In this document: positions 8,265-17,561 of the stretch, one piece after another | Layout of the letters: every line of letters starts with the position of its first letter | Position numbering within the stretch: position 1 is the stretch's first letter | Assembly: GCA_041161065.1 (NCBI GenBank) | Contig: JBEAVE010000031.1 | Span: 1-61,352, forward strand | Source: DYRG01 sp041161065 | Lineage (GTDB): Bacteria > Pseudomonadota > Gammaproteobacteria > Beggiatoales > Beggiatoaceae | Length of the DNA: 61,352 bases | Reading direction: 5' to 3' | Notes under the pieces: generated by a model | The model's input: the letters and a program-made list of their open reading frames with translations, nothing else | Databases searched by the model: none | What the model was told of the DNA's origin: nothing | Program-made: the position numbers and the translations under genes

Positions 8265-8623
8265 TGTGATTTGTCGTGTTGAGAAGAAAAGTGTTTTACA
8301 AAGTATTGCATTACAACAGCACTGATAAGCATTGTAATAAGAGTACTTAAAATCAATACCATTAAAATAATAAACCATTCATTTTTGAGCAACGTAATAT
8401 GCAAAATAACCCCCACGCCAGCGGGAACAAAAAACAAAGATAAATGGGATAAAAGTGTTTGTGAGGTGGTTTGTAAAGAAGGGGAAAGTTGCCCGCGTAC
8501 AAGCAACATTAAAAACAATAATAACATACCTAAAACGGGTCCGGGAATGGGTAATAATAAGGCTTTAGTGAGGATTTCACCGATTAATTGAAATAGAAGC
8601 AATAATGCTAAACTACCGAGCAT
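8261..8623 (-). CDS. lrgA: LrgA/CidA-family holin-like membrane protein
   Basis: A 120-residue integral membrane protein of the holin-like LrgA/CidA family, partner of LrgB. The family pattern is present: QLIGEILTKALLLPIPGPVLGM in the first third, then hydrophobic spans and a polar C-terminal tail. The start is the ATG at 8623, preceded by AAAGGA at good spacing; an in-frame TTG further upstream lacks a site. It overlaps lrgB by four bases (ATGA), so the two are translationally coupled. No LytSR-type regulator is nearby, so control is not evident from this sequence. Confidence 0.9.
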   Translation of the reverse strand: MLGSLALLLLFQLIGEILTKALLLPIPGPVLGMLLLFLMLLVRGQLSPSLQTTSQTLLSHLSLFFVPAGVGVILHITLLKNEWFIILMVLILSTLITMLISAVVMQYFVKHFSSQHDKSQ

Positions 8624-8686
8624 AGAAAATCCTTTGTTTGTCGTTTTCGATATTGTATCAAAAAACGAAAGCGACAAAACAATTAA

Positions 8687-8980
8687 TTATTTGCAGGGAT
8701 TGGTGTTATTTTTTGAGGAGCAGGTGGTTGAGGCGGGTGGAGCATTTTTAAGTGCGTAGGTGTTTTTGTTTTTTGAATTTGTGATGATAGGAACTTCATA
8801 CAAATCTTCTAAACTTAAACTTTGTAATTTTTTAATCCGTTCAGCCTGTGCTTTGTCGTGAGAAAAGGCGGCGGCTTTGGCGGGTTCTTCTGCAAAAGTG
8901 AGCGTGATATTTAGAAATAAAATAGCTAGCAAAAAGGTTAGCAATCGAACAGTACATAATGGGCGATATAAAGTGTTCAT
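8687..8980 (-). CDS. Small exported hypothetical protein
   Basis: I do not recognise this 97-residue protein. Its N-terminus is a good signal peptide: a short basic region, a hydrophobic core around 13-27 (LLTFLLAILFLNITLTF), and AEE as a plausible cleavage site. The mature part of about 65 residues is polar, with Lys/Asn-rich runs and a short KKLQSLSLEDLYEVP helix, a motif seen in small periplasmic proteins with a DLYEV element. It lies between priA and lrgA on the same strand. The ribosome site is weak, so I am only moderately sure it is translated. Confidence 0.55.
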   Translation of the reverse strand: MNTLYRPLCTVRLLTFLLAILFLNITLTFAEEPAKAAAFSHDKAQAERIKKLQSLSLEDLYEVPIITNSKNKNTYALKNAPPASTTCSSKNNTNPCK

Positions 8981-9019
8981 AAAATAAGTCCGGTTCTTTT
9001 ATCAAAAGAAATACAAAGG

Positions 9020-10987
9020 CTAATTAAAATCGAGTGGATCAACATCTAATGTCCAGCGAACTTTAGTGGGTAATTGTAATAACCATTGTTCTAAAAAAAG
9101 ATGAAGAACTTTGCGCGAGGAGGCTTGAATGAGTAATTGTCCCCGAAACCGTTTGGCGCGTTTTGTTAAAGGTGCGTCGATGGGACCAAAGATTTGGACG
9201 GCGGTGTGGTTGAGGGCAGCTGCCTGATTTCGCGCATTTTGCAAAAAATCATGCAAATTGCTTTGTGTTTTGCATTCGGCGCGCAGCAGAGCCATAAATT
9301 CAAACGGCGGCAACCCTACTTTTTGCCGCTCTTCCAACGCCAAATCCGCAAATCGCCTGTAACCTTCGCTTAATAACGTCACCAACAGCGGGTGTTCAGG
9401 GTGATATGTTTGCACAACCACTTCGCCACGCACGCCTTCGCGACCTGCTCTTCCTGCCACCTGAATCAAAGCCTGTGCCAAACGCTCGGTCGCCCGAAAA
9501 TCCGCGCTAAACAGCCCACCATCGACATTAATAATCCCCACCAACGTGACTTTGGGGAAATGATGCCCTTTCGCAAGCATCTGCGTGCCAACCAGCAAAT
9601 CCGCCTCGCCGTGATGAATTTGCGCTAAAAATTCCGCCATCGCATTTTTTTTGCGCGTACTGTCGCTGTCGATGCGCACAATTTTCGCGGCAGGAAAATC
9701 TTTTGCCAAGGCTTGTTCAATGCGTTCTGTGCCAAATCCAACCGGACGAATTTGCGCACTTTGACAAATCGGACAATGTTGAGGAATTCTTTGTTTTGAA
9801 TCGCAATGATGACAGTGCAAACAATGGGTTTCTGCATGAACTGTTAAACGCGCACTACAATGAAAACACATTGCCACCCAACCACACGCATAACACATCA
9901 AAGAGGGCGAAAATCCGCGCCGATTCAAATAAATAAGCGTTTGCTCTTTTCTTTCTAAACGTTGAGCAATTGCTCGACGTAAAGCAGGAGAAAGTTGCTC
10001 AAAACCTTGATATTGACGCATATCAATAACACTAAACGACGGTGGTCGAGCAAATCCCGCCCGTTTCGGTAAAGAAAGTAATTGATATTTGTGTTGCTGA
10101 GCATTAAAGAAACTTTCTAAAGAAGGGGTTGCCGTTCCCAAAATGACTGGAATATCATGAAGTTGCGCACGTCGAATGGCGACATCTCGCGCCGAATAAA
10201 GCAATCCACTCTGTTGTTTATAAGAACTATCGTGCTCTTCATCAACAATAATTACGCCCAAATTCGCCATTGGTGTCCACACCGCAGAACGAGTTCCAAT
10301 AACAATTTTTGCAATCCCTTCTTTTGCCATTCGCCAAGCATTTAAACGTTTTATTTTTGCAATGTTTGAATGAATAGTTGAAATCACCACTTCAAATCGC
10401 TTTTGAAACCGATCAACGGTTTGTGGTGTTAAATTAATTTCGGGCACTAACACTAAGGCTTGTTGTCCATTTGCAATCACTTTGTCGATAATTTGCAAAT
10501 AAACTTCTGTTTTCCCGCTGCCTGTCACGCCTTCCAATAAAAAGGGCTTAAATTGCTCAAAATAATTCGTCACACTTTCTACCGCAATTTGTTGCGCTTT
10601 GTTTAATGCTAAAGCGATTTCTTGGGCGGGAATTGTTTTGGGTATTTTGTAATCGGGCAATTCGTTTTTTTGAAATAAAACATTTGGCAATGCTGTTTGA
10701 ACCGTTAAACCCAATGAATAATGATAATAACGCGATGACCATTGAATAAGCGTTAAATTTTCTTTATAAATCAATGGGATTTCATCAATCAATTCTAAAG
10801 CGGCTTTTAATTTTTTGATGGGAATGTCGCTTACCTTTGAAATCCCCATTAACAAACCAATTGTTTCAGTTGTTCTAAAAGGCACGCGCACCCGACAACC
10901 AATATGCAATTCATTGATTTTAGTATTATTTGGAGGAAGATAGTCGAGAATATCTAAAGGAAATGCAACCGCTATTTTGAGAAACAC
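9020..10987 (-). CDS. priA: Primosomal replication protein N' (PriA helicase)
   Basis: PriA binds abandoned replication forks and loads the replisome for restart. The N-terminal 3'-DNA-binding domain begins MFLKIAVAFPLDILDYLPP. Helicase motifs follow: Walker A EGVTGSGKTE (152-161), DEEH box (249-252) and GTATPSLE (284-291). A cysteine-rich zinc-binding block (Cys365, 368, 374, 377, 389, 392, 395, 405, 408) sits inside the helicase core, as in the family. At 655 residues it is shorter than E. coli PriA (732), mainly by compact loops; no motif is missing. It begins shortly after the stop of the conserved protein upstream. Confidence 0.95.
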   Translation of the reverse strand: MFLKIAVAFPLDILDYLPPNNTKINELHIGCRVRVPFRTTETIGLLMGISKVSDIPIKKLKAALELIDEIPLIYKENLTLIQWSSRYYHYSLGLTVQTALPNVLFQKNELPDYKIPKTIPAQEIALALNKAQQIAVESVTNYFEQFKPFLLEGVTGSGKTEVYLQIIDKVIANGQQALVLVPEINLTPQTVDRFQKRFEVVISTIHSNIAKIKRLNAWRMAKEGIAKIVIGTRSAVWTPMANLGVIIVDEEHDSSYKQQSGLLYSARDVAIRRAQLHDIPVILGTATPSLESFFNAQQHKYQLLSLPKRAGFARPPSFSVIDMRQYQGFEQLSPALRRAIAQRLERKEQTLIYLNRRGFSPSLMCYACGWVAMCFHCSARLTVHAETHCLHCHHCDSKQRIPQHCPICQSAQIRPVGFGTERIEQALAKDFPAAKIVRIDSDSTRKKNAMAEFLAQIHHGEADLLVGTQMLAKGHHFPKVTLVGIINVDGGLFSADFRATERLAQALIQVAGRAGREGVRGEVVVQTYHPEHPLLVTLLSEGYRRFADLALEERQKVGLPPFEFMALLRAECKTQSNLHDFLQNARNQAAALNHTAVQIFGPIDAPLTKRAKRFRGQLLIQASSRKVLHLFLEQWLLQLPTKVRWTLDVDPLDFN

Positions 10988-11010
10988 AATGAGATAGAAA
11001 TCGGTAAAAG

Positions 11011-11580
11011 TTATGAAATAAGTTGAGAAACTGTGGTTAAATTAGCGCGGCGCATCGGTTTGTTAGAAATCGGATCAGGTGGGGCTTGGCGCATTTCTGA
11101 TACATTAAAGATAGTTAAAGTAACTTTATGATTTCCCGCAATAAATTGATAACACGGATAAGATTTTGAAATACCTGTATATTGGCGTTCAGTTAATGTG
11201 TAAGGGATTTTACGATCAATCAAAAAAAACGCAACTTCTTCGGGATTATCGGAGAACAAATGTAAATTCACAGCAGAATGGGGATTTGCCGTGCCATTTA
11301 ACACTTTTCCTACCAAACGCGGTTGAAACTTCTCAAACAATTGCATTGCAGAAATCGCCGTTTTTCTTAATTGCAACAAATGATCTGGTTTTTGAAACAA
11401 ACGTTGATAATTTTGCAATGCTATTTCTATTTCAATATTTGTTGGAAGATCATGACGATTTGAAATGCCAAACTTAGCGGCAGCTTTTTGTTTGGCAATT
11501 CGGAAATCTTCAATGAATTCTTGCACCATTAAACGGGCACATTCTTCAGCAATTTGTTGTCGCAAAATCATTTCTGTCAC
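11011..11580 (-). CDS. Conserved hypothetical protein, nucleotidyltransferase-like
   Basis: This 189-residue protein resembles a conserved gammaproteobacterial family sometimes labelled nucleotidyltransferase. The N-terminal half is helical. A central stretch reads RPLV-type PRLVGKVLNGTANPHSAVNL followed by LFSDNPEEVAFFLIDRKIPY, like the GS-containing nucleotidyltransferase core, but with NGTANPHS in place of the usual GS-DxD signature, so activity is uncertain. It overlaps the upstream metallo-hydrolase gene by four bases (ATGA), which suggests coupled translation. No signal peptide is visible. I recall the family pattern only loosely, so treat the function as unknown. Confidence 0.6.
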   Translation of the reverse strand: MTEMILRQQIAEECARLMVQEFIEDFRIAKQKAAAKFGISNRHDLPTNIEIEIALQNYQRLFQKPDHLLQLRKTAISAMQLFEKFQPRLVGKVLNGTANPHSAVNLHLFSDNPEEVAFFLIDRKIPYTLTERQYTGISKSYPCYQFIAGNHKVTLTIFNVSEMRQAPPDPISNKPMRRANLTTVSQLIS

Positions 11581-12215
11581 GCAAAGTCGCCAACAAAAGG
11601 ATTATGTGCGCGTTCTTCTCCGAAAGTCGACATTTCTCCATGTCCGGGAATGAAACGCACTTGATTACCTAATTTCCACAACTTTTCTTTAATAGATTTG
11701 AGCAATGTTTGGTAATCGCCTTGAGGAAAATCCGTTCTGCCAATTGAACCTTGAAATAGAACATCACCGACGATTGCTAAATCACTTTCTTGATGAAAGA
11801 AAACCACATGACCGGGTGTATGTCCCGGACAATGCAGGACTTTTAGAACAACATTGCCAAATTTTATCTCATCGTTTTCCTCTAACCAACGTTGAGGAAT
11901 GAAACTCGAGATATGCGGAAAACCAAATGTTTGACTTTGCATCGCCAAACTGTCCAACCAAAATTTGTCTTTGATGTGCGGACCAACAATCGGGACATTA
12001 AGCTCTTTCGCCAATGTCACCGCGCCGCCGACGTGATCGATGTGACCGTGCGTGAGTAGGATTTGGGAGAGCGTTAAGCCTTGTTTATCAAGGTGTTGGC
12101 GAATAATGGGAATATCGCCGCCCGGATCGACGACAACCGCTTGCAGGGTTTTTTCGCACCACAACAGGCTGCAATTTTGCACAAAAGGGGTGACGGGAAT
12201 AATTTTAAATTTCAT
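11577..12215 (-). CDS. Metallo-beta-lactamase-fold hydrolase (YcbL/glyoxalase II-like)
   Basis: A zinc hydrolase of the YcbL-like branch of the glyoxalase II superfamily, probably acting on a thioester such as S-lactoylglutathione or a related metabolite. The metal motif LTHGHIDHVGG lies around residues 54-64, the second His in HCPGHTPGH, and the bridging Asp in IVGDVLFQGSIGRTDFP. At about 212 residues it lacks the C-terminal substrate domain of classical GloB, which is encoded separately at 16734-17510. I chose the ATG at 12215 (MKFKIIPVTPF); an in-frame TTG five codons upstream is possible. The gene downstream overlaps it by four bases. Confidence 0.85.
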   Translation of the reverse strand: MKFKIIPVTPFVQNCSLLWCEKTLQAVVVDPGGDIPIIRQHLDKQGLTLSQILLTHGHIDHVGGAVTLAKELNVPIVGPHIKDKFWLDSLAMQSQTFGFPHISSFIPQRWLEENDEIKFGNVVLKVLHCPGHTPGHVVFFHQESDLAIVGDVLFQGSIGRTDFPQGDYQTLLKSIKEKLWKLGNQVRFIPGHGEMSTFGEERAHNPFVGDFA

Positions 12216-12220
12216 AAAAA

Positions 12221-12757
12221 TCAACGACAACCAGAAAATCCGGTCGTAAAAGTGCGTAAATAATTGTCATATTCTTGACCGTCGGCTAATCGGAGTCGCG
12301 CGATGGGTGTTAATGTGACGTAACCTTGTTTTGCCCCGCGTTTGGGGACGATTTGCAGCGCGATCCATTCGCAACCGCCTGTTTTTGATGTATTTGTTAA
12401 TTTTGCGCAGTTATGCTGAACAACGCGGCGCGCGAAAGTTTGGCAAGCATTTCCTCCCCAATGAATTTGGCTGCTGTTAATGAGTCTGCCATTTCCAGAA
12501 ATCCCATCTCTATTATTATCAACGGGTTGCCGCGTATCTTGATTTGTGCCCGCGATAGGAACGAGGTCGAATTTGTCGCGCAAATCGCCAATGTCGAGGT
12601 CGACAAAACACACGTCGACGTATTTCTGGTCGGTTTTTGGACCGATTGCCCAAAACAATGTCCGCGCGCCGCAGCCCTCGTAATCAACTTTCGCCGGTTT
12701 CTCCGCGCAGCTGAGCAACATCAAGCACCCAGATAAAATAAATCCTATTCTTTTCAT
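12221..12757 (-). CDS. Putative lipoprotein of unknown function
   Basis: I do not recognise this 178-residue protein. The N-terminus (MKRIGFILSGCLMLLSCAEK) is a lipoprotein signal with a lipobox LLSC, so the mature protein would start at Cys17 and be anchored in a membrane facing the periplasm. The mature part has six further cysteines, which could form disulfides. It is followed 5 bp later by the metallo-hydrolase gene and preceded by the proline-rich exported protein, all on the same strand. No domain could be assigned. Confidence 0.7.
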   Translation of the reverse strand: MKRIGFILSGCLMLLSCAEKPAKVDYEGCGARTLFWAIGPKTDQKYVDVCFVDLDIGDLRDKFDLVPIAGTNQDTRQPVDNNRDGISGNGRLINSSQIHWGGNACQTFARRVVQHNCAKLTNTSKTGGCEWIALQIVPKRGAKQGYVTLTPIARLRLADGQEYDNYLRTFTTGFSGCR

Positions 12758-12810
12758 ATAGATATAACCTCGAAACGATTGAATGGGTTTATGGGGTTAT
12801 GATAACACCT

Positions 12811-13500
12811 TCACTTGCTTTCGGGCACTAAACGATCGCCAAAGGGCGTTTTCACGACTTTCATGCCAGCGGGCGGCGGTTGATTTCCAGCGGCGGGCGG
12901 CTGATTTTGTTGGGCAGCTTGTTGAAAAAGGGTTTGAAGCCGCTGGGCTTCGGGCGACAATTGTGCAGCATTCGGCGGCGCGGCAGTTTGAGCGGGCGCA
13001 AGCGGCGGCGGGGCAGCGGGCGGGGGTTTCGGCGCACTCGGATTGCCGCGAATCAATTTTAGCGTGGCGGTTTTTTGATCGGGCGCGCAAATAACCCCAC
13101 GATCTAAGTGCGATAATTGGCACGGCGAATTGTCGGGATAACCGATCACGACTTCGCGGCGCGTCACATTTATCAATTTGAAATCCCCAAACCCTTCAAT
13201 TTCAGGCGTTTTACCTTTTTCCCATTCTTGAACAATATCTTTTCCATCAGGGGTTTGCAAAAAAACTTGGTAATTTTTACCCAGTTTTGTTGTGCCTTTG
13301 AGGACAAAATCGCGTTGTGGAGGAGGCGGCGGTTTAGGCGCGGGCGGCGGCGCAGGCTGAGCGGGCGCGGGCGGCGCGGGTTGTTGGGGCGCAGGCGGCG
13401 GATCGGGCGGTTTTCCTCGATCTTGATTAAACAAATCAAACCCCGCACAAACCGCCGAATTCACGAACAACATACCCATTAAAATCAATTTTTCAAACAT
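12811..13500 (-). CDS. Exported proline-rich protein, possibly with a GspC/PilP-like domain
   Basis: A 229-residue protein with a signal peptide (MFEKLILMGMLFVNSAVCA). Then comes a Pro/Ala-rich linker (about 28-65), a compact beta-rich domain (about 66-155: FVLKGTTKLGKNYQVFLQ, EGFGDFKLINVTRREVVIGY), a second Pro/Ala-rich linker and a polar tail. The central domain resembles the periplasmic domains of GspC/PilP (inner-membrane partners of secretins), an inference from strand pattern only. The neighbour is recC, with three bases between the genes, and a lipoprotein gene follows. GC is high because of the proline codons. Confidence 0.65.
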   Translation of the reverse strand: MFEKLILMGMLFVNSAVCAGFDLFNQDRGKPPDPPPAPQQPAPPAPAQPAPPPAPKPPPPPQRDFVLKGTTKLGKNYQVFLQTPDGKDIVQEWEKGKTPEIEGFGDFKLINVTRREVVIGYPDNSPCQLSHLDRGVICAPDQKTATLKLIRGNPSAPKPPPAAPPPLAPAQTAAPPNAAQLSPEAQRLQTLFQQAAQQNQPPAAGNQPPPAGMKVVKTPFGDRLVPESK

Positions 13501-13503
13501 AAT

Positions 13504-16500
13504 CTACTTATCTTTTTTGTGTTGGTGCAAAGGAGAATAAATCGCTTGACTTATTTCTACAAATATTTCATCAAATAATGCTCTATTTTTGAAACAATGT
13601 TGATAATAAGGATTGTTGTTTTCACTCAAATCATGCGCCCCTTCATCTTCCCACGTTGTTTGCGCACTCGCAAGAGCTTTATTAGGGCTTTTATTATTTT
13701 GGAGTTCCTCAGTATATTTGAATGAAATATCCGGTAAAAAAGCTAATGGAAAATGCAACCCTTCCCAGTAATAATTCAAAAGTATTTGTAAGTACATTTT
13801 TGCAGTTTCTATATGATCAGTAGCTCGATATTCATAACATTTATACTTCCCACCTTTTAAACCAATTAACCAACTACTCGACAATTGGTAACTATTTAAA
13901 AATAAATGCTTTATCCACGCACTCAAATAATCTTTTGCTTTCAATTCGGCATAACGATACTGAATAAAACCCGAAGGATACACATCACGGATTTCTCCGT
14001 CTAATTTAAACTCACCCAGAAATAATTCTTTTACAAATGGTTCGGAAGGTTGATTATCAAATTGCTTGGTTAATTCTACCACAAAAGCGGCAATATCTTG
14101 ATTTAATATTTCATAAATGCGTTCACCTACTTGTTCGGGCGGTAATAAACCAGAGGCTTTTATGATTGGAAAAAAGGCTTGATTATTTGCACCCGACAAT
14201 TGACGATGTAATAATTTTTGCTGCAAATTATATTTGTCTAAACCTTCAACGTCAAATGGTTCGGTGTTTTCAATTAAAGTGGTTTGATCTTCAAAATATA
14301 CTCCCAATCGTTTCTTTAATAAATAAGCGCAGGGATTTTTATAAAATTGAATCAGTTGCTCTAAGGTTGTTTCTCGCCAACTTTGCTCAAGTGCGGGTAA
14401 TGGACTTTCAAAAAAAGGTTGCGCATTAGTTGCTCGCGTATGTTTAATCACTTCAAAATAATCTTCCGCATAACTAAACAAATGAGAATTCTTTTGAAAA
14501 TAACGCTTGCTAAAAGGTTGCAACGGGTGTTTTATAATAAGCGATTCTGCATTTGAAAATTTGAAATTTTGTTTTATATAATCTAATAATTGATTCAACA
14601 AAACAGAAGGGGGAATTTCACTATTATCTTGAATACTTTGTCCTATATAACTGAAATAAAGACATTGACGGGCAGATAAAATCGCTTCCAGAAATAAATA
14701 ACGGTCATCATGTCGGCGAGAACGATCACCCGCACGAAACCGATCTTCTTTCTTATTAATCAAATCAAAACTGGGGGTGTGATGCGCGCGCGGATAATCT
14801 TGTGCATTCATACCTAATAAAACCACTACCTTAAAAGGAATGCTCCGCATTGGCATTAGTGCACAAAAGGTAATATTACCCGTCATAAAACCTGCTGTTT
14901 GAATATTTTTTGCAAGCGTTTCTTTTATCCAATGTCGAACGATGTTTAATGTAATTTCCTGATTAAATGATGATTTTTGAGTCGCTTGCTTTAAACTAAA
15001 AATCGCATTTTGAATAATTTGATTGTCGCGTAAATTATCCGCATTTTCAAAGAATGTTTTAAAAAAATCTTGCAATAATTCACACCATTGTAAAGGTAGG
15101 TGTGGTTGATTCAGTTTCTCACAAAATTCAAATAAAGTTTCTATGAAATCTAGAAACCGACCATAAACCTCAGTTTCATTGCCTTCCATTTCATCAACAG
15201 GTAAAATATTTTCAAATAGCCGTTGTTCATTTGCAGGCAACGCATAACCTAATAACAACCGTGCTTTACCAAATACCCAAGAATTCTCAAAAAATGGGGG
15301 TAAATCTAATGCCGTTCTACTCTGCTCATCTTTTCCCCAACGCACCCGCGCTTGTTTTAACCAACGTTCAATTAATGTAATGTCATGATGAGATAAGTTA
15401 AATTTAGCACGAATGGTTTCATTTTCTAATAAACTCATTACCTGAGAAACGGTTAGTCGACTATCGGGTAAATTCAACCCTTTTAGAAATGCTTCGATCA
15501 AATGACTTTCATCTTGACGGCGACGGTCTGCAATACTAAATGGCAAACGATGTTGTTTATTTGAAATGGTTTCAAAAACCGCCTGAATTAAGGGCGCGTA
15601 GCTTTCAATATCGGTTGCCATAACCAATACATCACTGGGCATTAAATTAGGATTTTTCTCAAATAAATCCAATAATTGATCATGCAAAACTTCGATTTCT
15701 CGCATTTTACTGTGACAACTATGAATTTGTAATGAATGATCGTTGCTAGAAACGGTTTTAGTTTGCCGACTTTCGGTTAAATTTAGAATGTCATTTTGTA
15801 AAAAAGATAAGAGGTTTTCTTCACAAGATTCTTCAAACAGTTCATATTCTTTTAAATCAATATTTAGATTTTGAAAAAGCGTTAAAAATTCTTTACCAAT
15901 TGTACCCAATGAGGCTAATAAACTATTTTTAACTTCATAATGTTCTAAGGCGGCTTTTTCAGGAGCTTTTTCATTGATTTTTGAAATAGCTTTATTAGGA
16001 ACAATATCATACCAATATTCTTGACAGGGATTTAAAACAAAGAAATAGACTTCGCCTTTCTGGGAAAGGGCTTGAAATACATCCATATAAAAAGGAGGAA
16101 GGGCTGAAATTCCAAAGATAATTAAACGTGGTGGAAAATGTTTAATATCGTTATTTTTTACTGCTTGTACAAACTGTTTTTGCAATGCTGCACGATGCGT
16201 ACTTTGAGAATGTCGATTTGAAATATCTTGTTGAATTATATGCCATAATTTTGCCTGCCAATCTGAAAGATGTTCATTGTTTTTCCAATTGTCAATCCAA
16301 TCTGGACGATAGATAACATATTGATCAAAAACATCTGCAATTTTATGAGCAAGTTGGTAATATTTCAAATCATTTGTTCCATGATCTGACAAATAGTTTT
16401 TTAGCTCACTAAAATCCTCATTTTCTAATAAACTAGGCAATAAGCGTAGAATTGTCCAACCTAAAACATTAGGATCGAAATCAGAAACGTCGGGGACATT

Positions 16501-16731
16501 GGATAAACTTTCATGAAATAAGCGTTGCGTCATATCACGGGGAAAAGGGTAATCGGCATTTGCCCAAATACCCAGTTGTTTTGAGAGTTCTAATGCTAAC
16601 CACCGCTCCATTCCTTTGCTTTGTACGACGATAATTTCTTTTTGTAAAGGTGGCAACGGTTGCTCTCGCAAAATGTTAGCTAATGCTGTTAAGAGTTTTT
16701 CTAAGCGATTACTGGTATAAAAATATAGCAT
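13504..16731 (-). CDS. recC: Exodeoxyribonuclease V subunit gamma (RecC)
   Basis: RecC scans DNA for Chi and clamps the RecBCD helicase-nuclease during double-strand-break repair and degradation of foreign DNA. The 1075 residues are close to the family's about 1100. The N-terminus (MLYFYTSNRLEKLLTALANI ... VVQSKGMERWLALELSKQLG) and internal blocks (ADRRRQDESHLIEAFL; NITFCALMPMRSIPFKVV; RRHDDRYLFLEAILSARQCL) are characteristic. recB and recD are not in the window, which is unusual because the three are often adjacent. It follows gloB by two bases and precedes the proline-rich protein by three, so it is in an operon with unrelated genes. Confidence 0.95.
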   Translation of the reverse strand: MLYFYTSNRLEKLLTALANILREQPLPPLQKEIIVVQSKGMERWLALELSKQLGIWANADYPFPRDMTQRLFHESLSNVPDVSDFDPNVLGWTILRLLPSLLENEDFSELKNYLSDHGTNDLKYYQLAHKIADVFDQYVIYRPDWIDNWKNNEHLSDWQAKLWHIIQQDISNRHSQSTHRAALQKQFVQAVKNNDIKHFPPRLIIFGISALPPFYMDVFQALSQKGEVYFFVLNPCQEYWYDIVPNKAISKINEKAPEKAALEHYEVKNSLLASLGTIGKEFLTLFQNLNIDLKEYELFEESCEENLLSFLQNDILNLTESRQTKTVSSNDHSLQIHSCHSKMREIEVLHDQLLDLFEKNPNLMPSDVLVMATDIESYAPLIQAVFETISNKQHRLPFSIADRRRQDESHLIEAFLKGLNLPDSRLTVSQVMSLLENETIRAKFNLSHHDITLIERWLKQARVRWGKDEQSRTALDLPPFFENSWVFGKARLLLGYALPANEQRLFENILPVDEMEGNETEVYGRFLDFIETLFEFCEKLNQPHLPLQWCELLQDFFKTFFENADNLRDNQIIQNAIFSLKQATQKSSFNQEITLNIVRHWIKETLAKNIQTAGFMTGNITFCALMPMRSIPFKVVVLLGMNAQDYPRAHHTPSFDLINKKEDRFRAGDRSRRHDDRYLFLEAILSARQCLYFSYIGQSIQDNSEIPPSVLLNQLLDYIKQNFKFSNAESLIIKHPLQPFSKRYFQKNSHLFSYAEDYFEVIKHTRATNAQPFFESPLPALEQSWRETTLEQLIQFYKNPCAYLLKKRLGVYFEDQTTLIENTEPFDVEGLDKYNLQQKLLHRQLSGANNQAFFPIIKASGLLPPEQVGERIYEILNQDIAAFVVELTKQFDNQPSEPFVKELFLGEFKLDGEIRDVYPSGFIQYRYAELKAKDYLSAWIKHLFLNSYQLSSSWLIGLKGGKYKCYEYRATDHIETAKMYLQILLNYYWEGLHFPLAFLPDISFKYTEELQNNKSPNKALASAQTTWEDEGAHDLSENNNPYYQHCFKNRALFDEIFVEISQAIYSPLHQHKKDK

Positions 16732-16733
16732 AA

Positions 16734-17510
16734 TTAGTTGAAATCACGCTGTTTCCAATAATACAATTGCTCAAAAACTTGCTCAGCAGACTGTAATGAT
16801 CGCTGTGCAAAATTTTCAACGGCTTGTTTAACCGTTAATTGCGAGGTTCTTAAAAAGGGATCAGTGGCTAATTCTATTTCTAAACTAAAAGGCACGGTGG
16901 GGAGGTTTTCTAAACGCTGTTGTTTAGCTTGTTCTTCACGTTTAAGGAGAGCATTATTTTGAGGTTCAACCCATTTCGCAAATTCAATATTTTCCAATGT
17001 GTATTCGTGCGCGCAATAAATTAAAGTTTCTTTAGGTAAAGCCATTAATTTGTTTAATGTTTGAAACATTTGGGCGGGTGTGCCTTCAAATATTTTTCCA
17101 CAACAACACCCAAATAAAACATCGCCACAAAACAAACAGTTTTCTCCATAATAAGCAATATGCCCTTTTGTATGTGCAGGCATTTCTAAAACTTGGAATT
17201 TTAAACCCAATTCTGGAATTTCAACGGTGTCTTGTTCTCTCACAAATTGATAATTTCCAACCATAGAATCACCCCAAGGAGCAATAACAGTTGTTTGAGG
17301 ATAATGCTTAAGCAATTCTTTTACGCCACCAATATGATCTTGATGACGATGAGTAATCAAAATTGTGGCTAAATTTGCTTGATGTTGTTCTAACCAATCT
17401 AAAACCGGTTTTGCATCACCGGGGTCGACGACAGCAACATAAGAACTTGAGGCTTTTTGAATGCACCAAATGTAATTATCACGAAAAGCTAAAATGGGGG
17501 TTATTTTCAT
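16734..17510 (-). CDS. gloB: Hydroxyacylglutathione hydrolase (glyoxalase II)
   Basis: GloB hydrolyses S-lactoylglutathione to lactate and glutathione in methylglyoxal detoxification. The 258 residues are full length. Zinc ligands: THRHQDH (53-59, giving His54, His56, Asp58, His59), EMPAHTKGH and the FCGDVLFGCCCGKIFEGTP block. The last reads GCCCGK where GGCGR is usual, a mild variation that leaves the Asp ligand intact. The C-terminal domain has the YCAHEYTLENIEFAKWVEP motif typical of true glyoxalase II. A second, shorter superfamily member sits at 11577-12215. The recC gene starts two bases after its stop codon. Confidence 0.95.
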   Translation of the reverse strand: MKITPILAFRDNYIWCIQKASSSYVAVVDPGDAKPVLDWLEQHQANLATILITHRHQDHIGGVKELLKHYPQTTVIAPWGDSMVGNYQFVREQDTVEIPELGLKFQVLEMPAHTKGHIAYYGENCLFCGDVLFGCCCGKIFEGTPAQMFQTLNKLMALPKETLIYCAHEYTLENIEFAKWVEPQNNALLKREEQAKQQRLENLPTVPFSLEIELATDPFLRTSQLTVKQAVENFAQRSLQSAEQVFEQLYYWKQRDFN

Positions 17511-17525
17511 GGTGATTTCAAATAA

Positions 17526-17551
17526 AAACTTGGGAATTTCCTCCCAAGTTT
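17526..17551 (-). terminator. Rho-independent terminator after the DUF945-like gene
   Basis: AAACTTGGGA (17526-17535) pairs with TCCCAAGTTT (17542-17551) around a six-base loop. Read on the minus strand the stem is followed by a T-rich tail (ttttta). It separates the exported-protein genes upstream from gloB-recC downstream. Confidence 0.85.
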
Positions 17552-17561
17552 AAAAGGCTTT

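Noticed and set aside
12783..13482. Forward Arg-rich frames opposite the proline-rich gene
   Set aside because: Arginine-rich frames are the expected antisense of GC-rich proline codons; no start signals support them.
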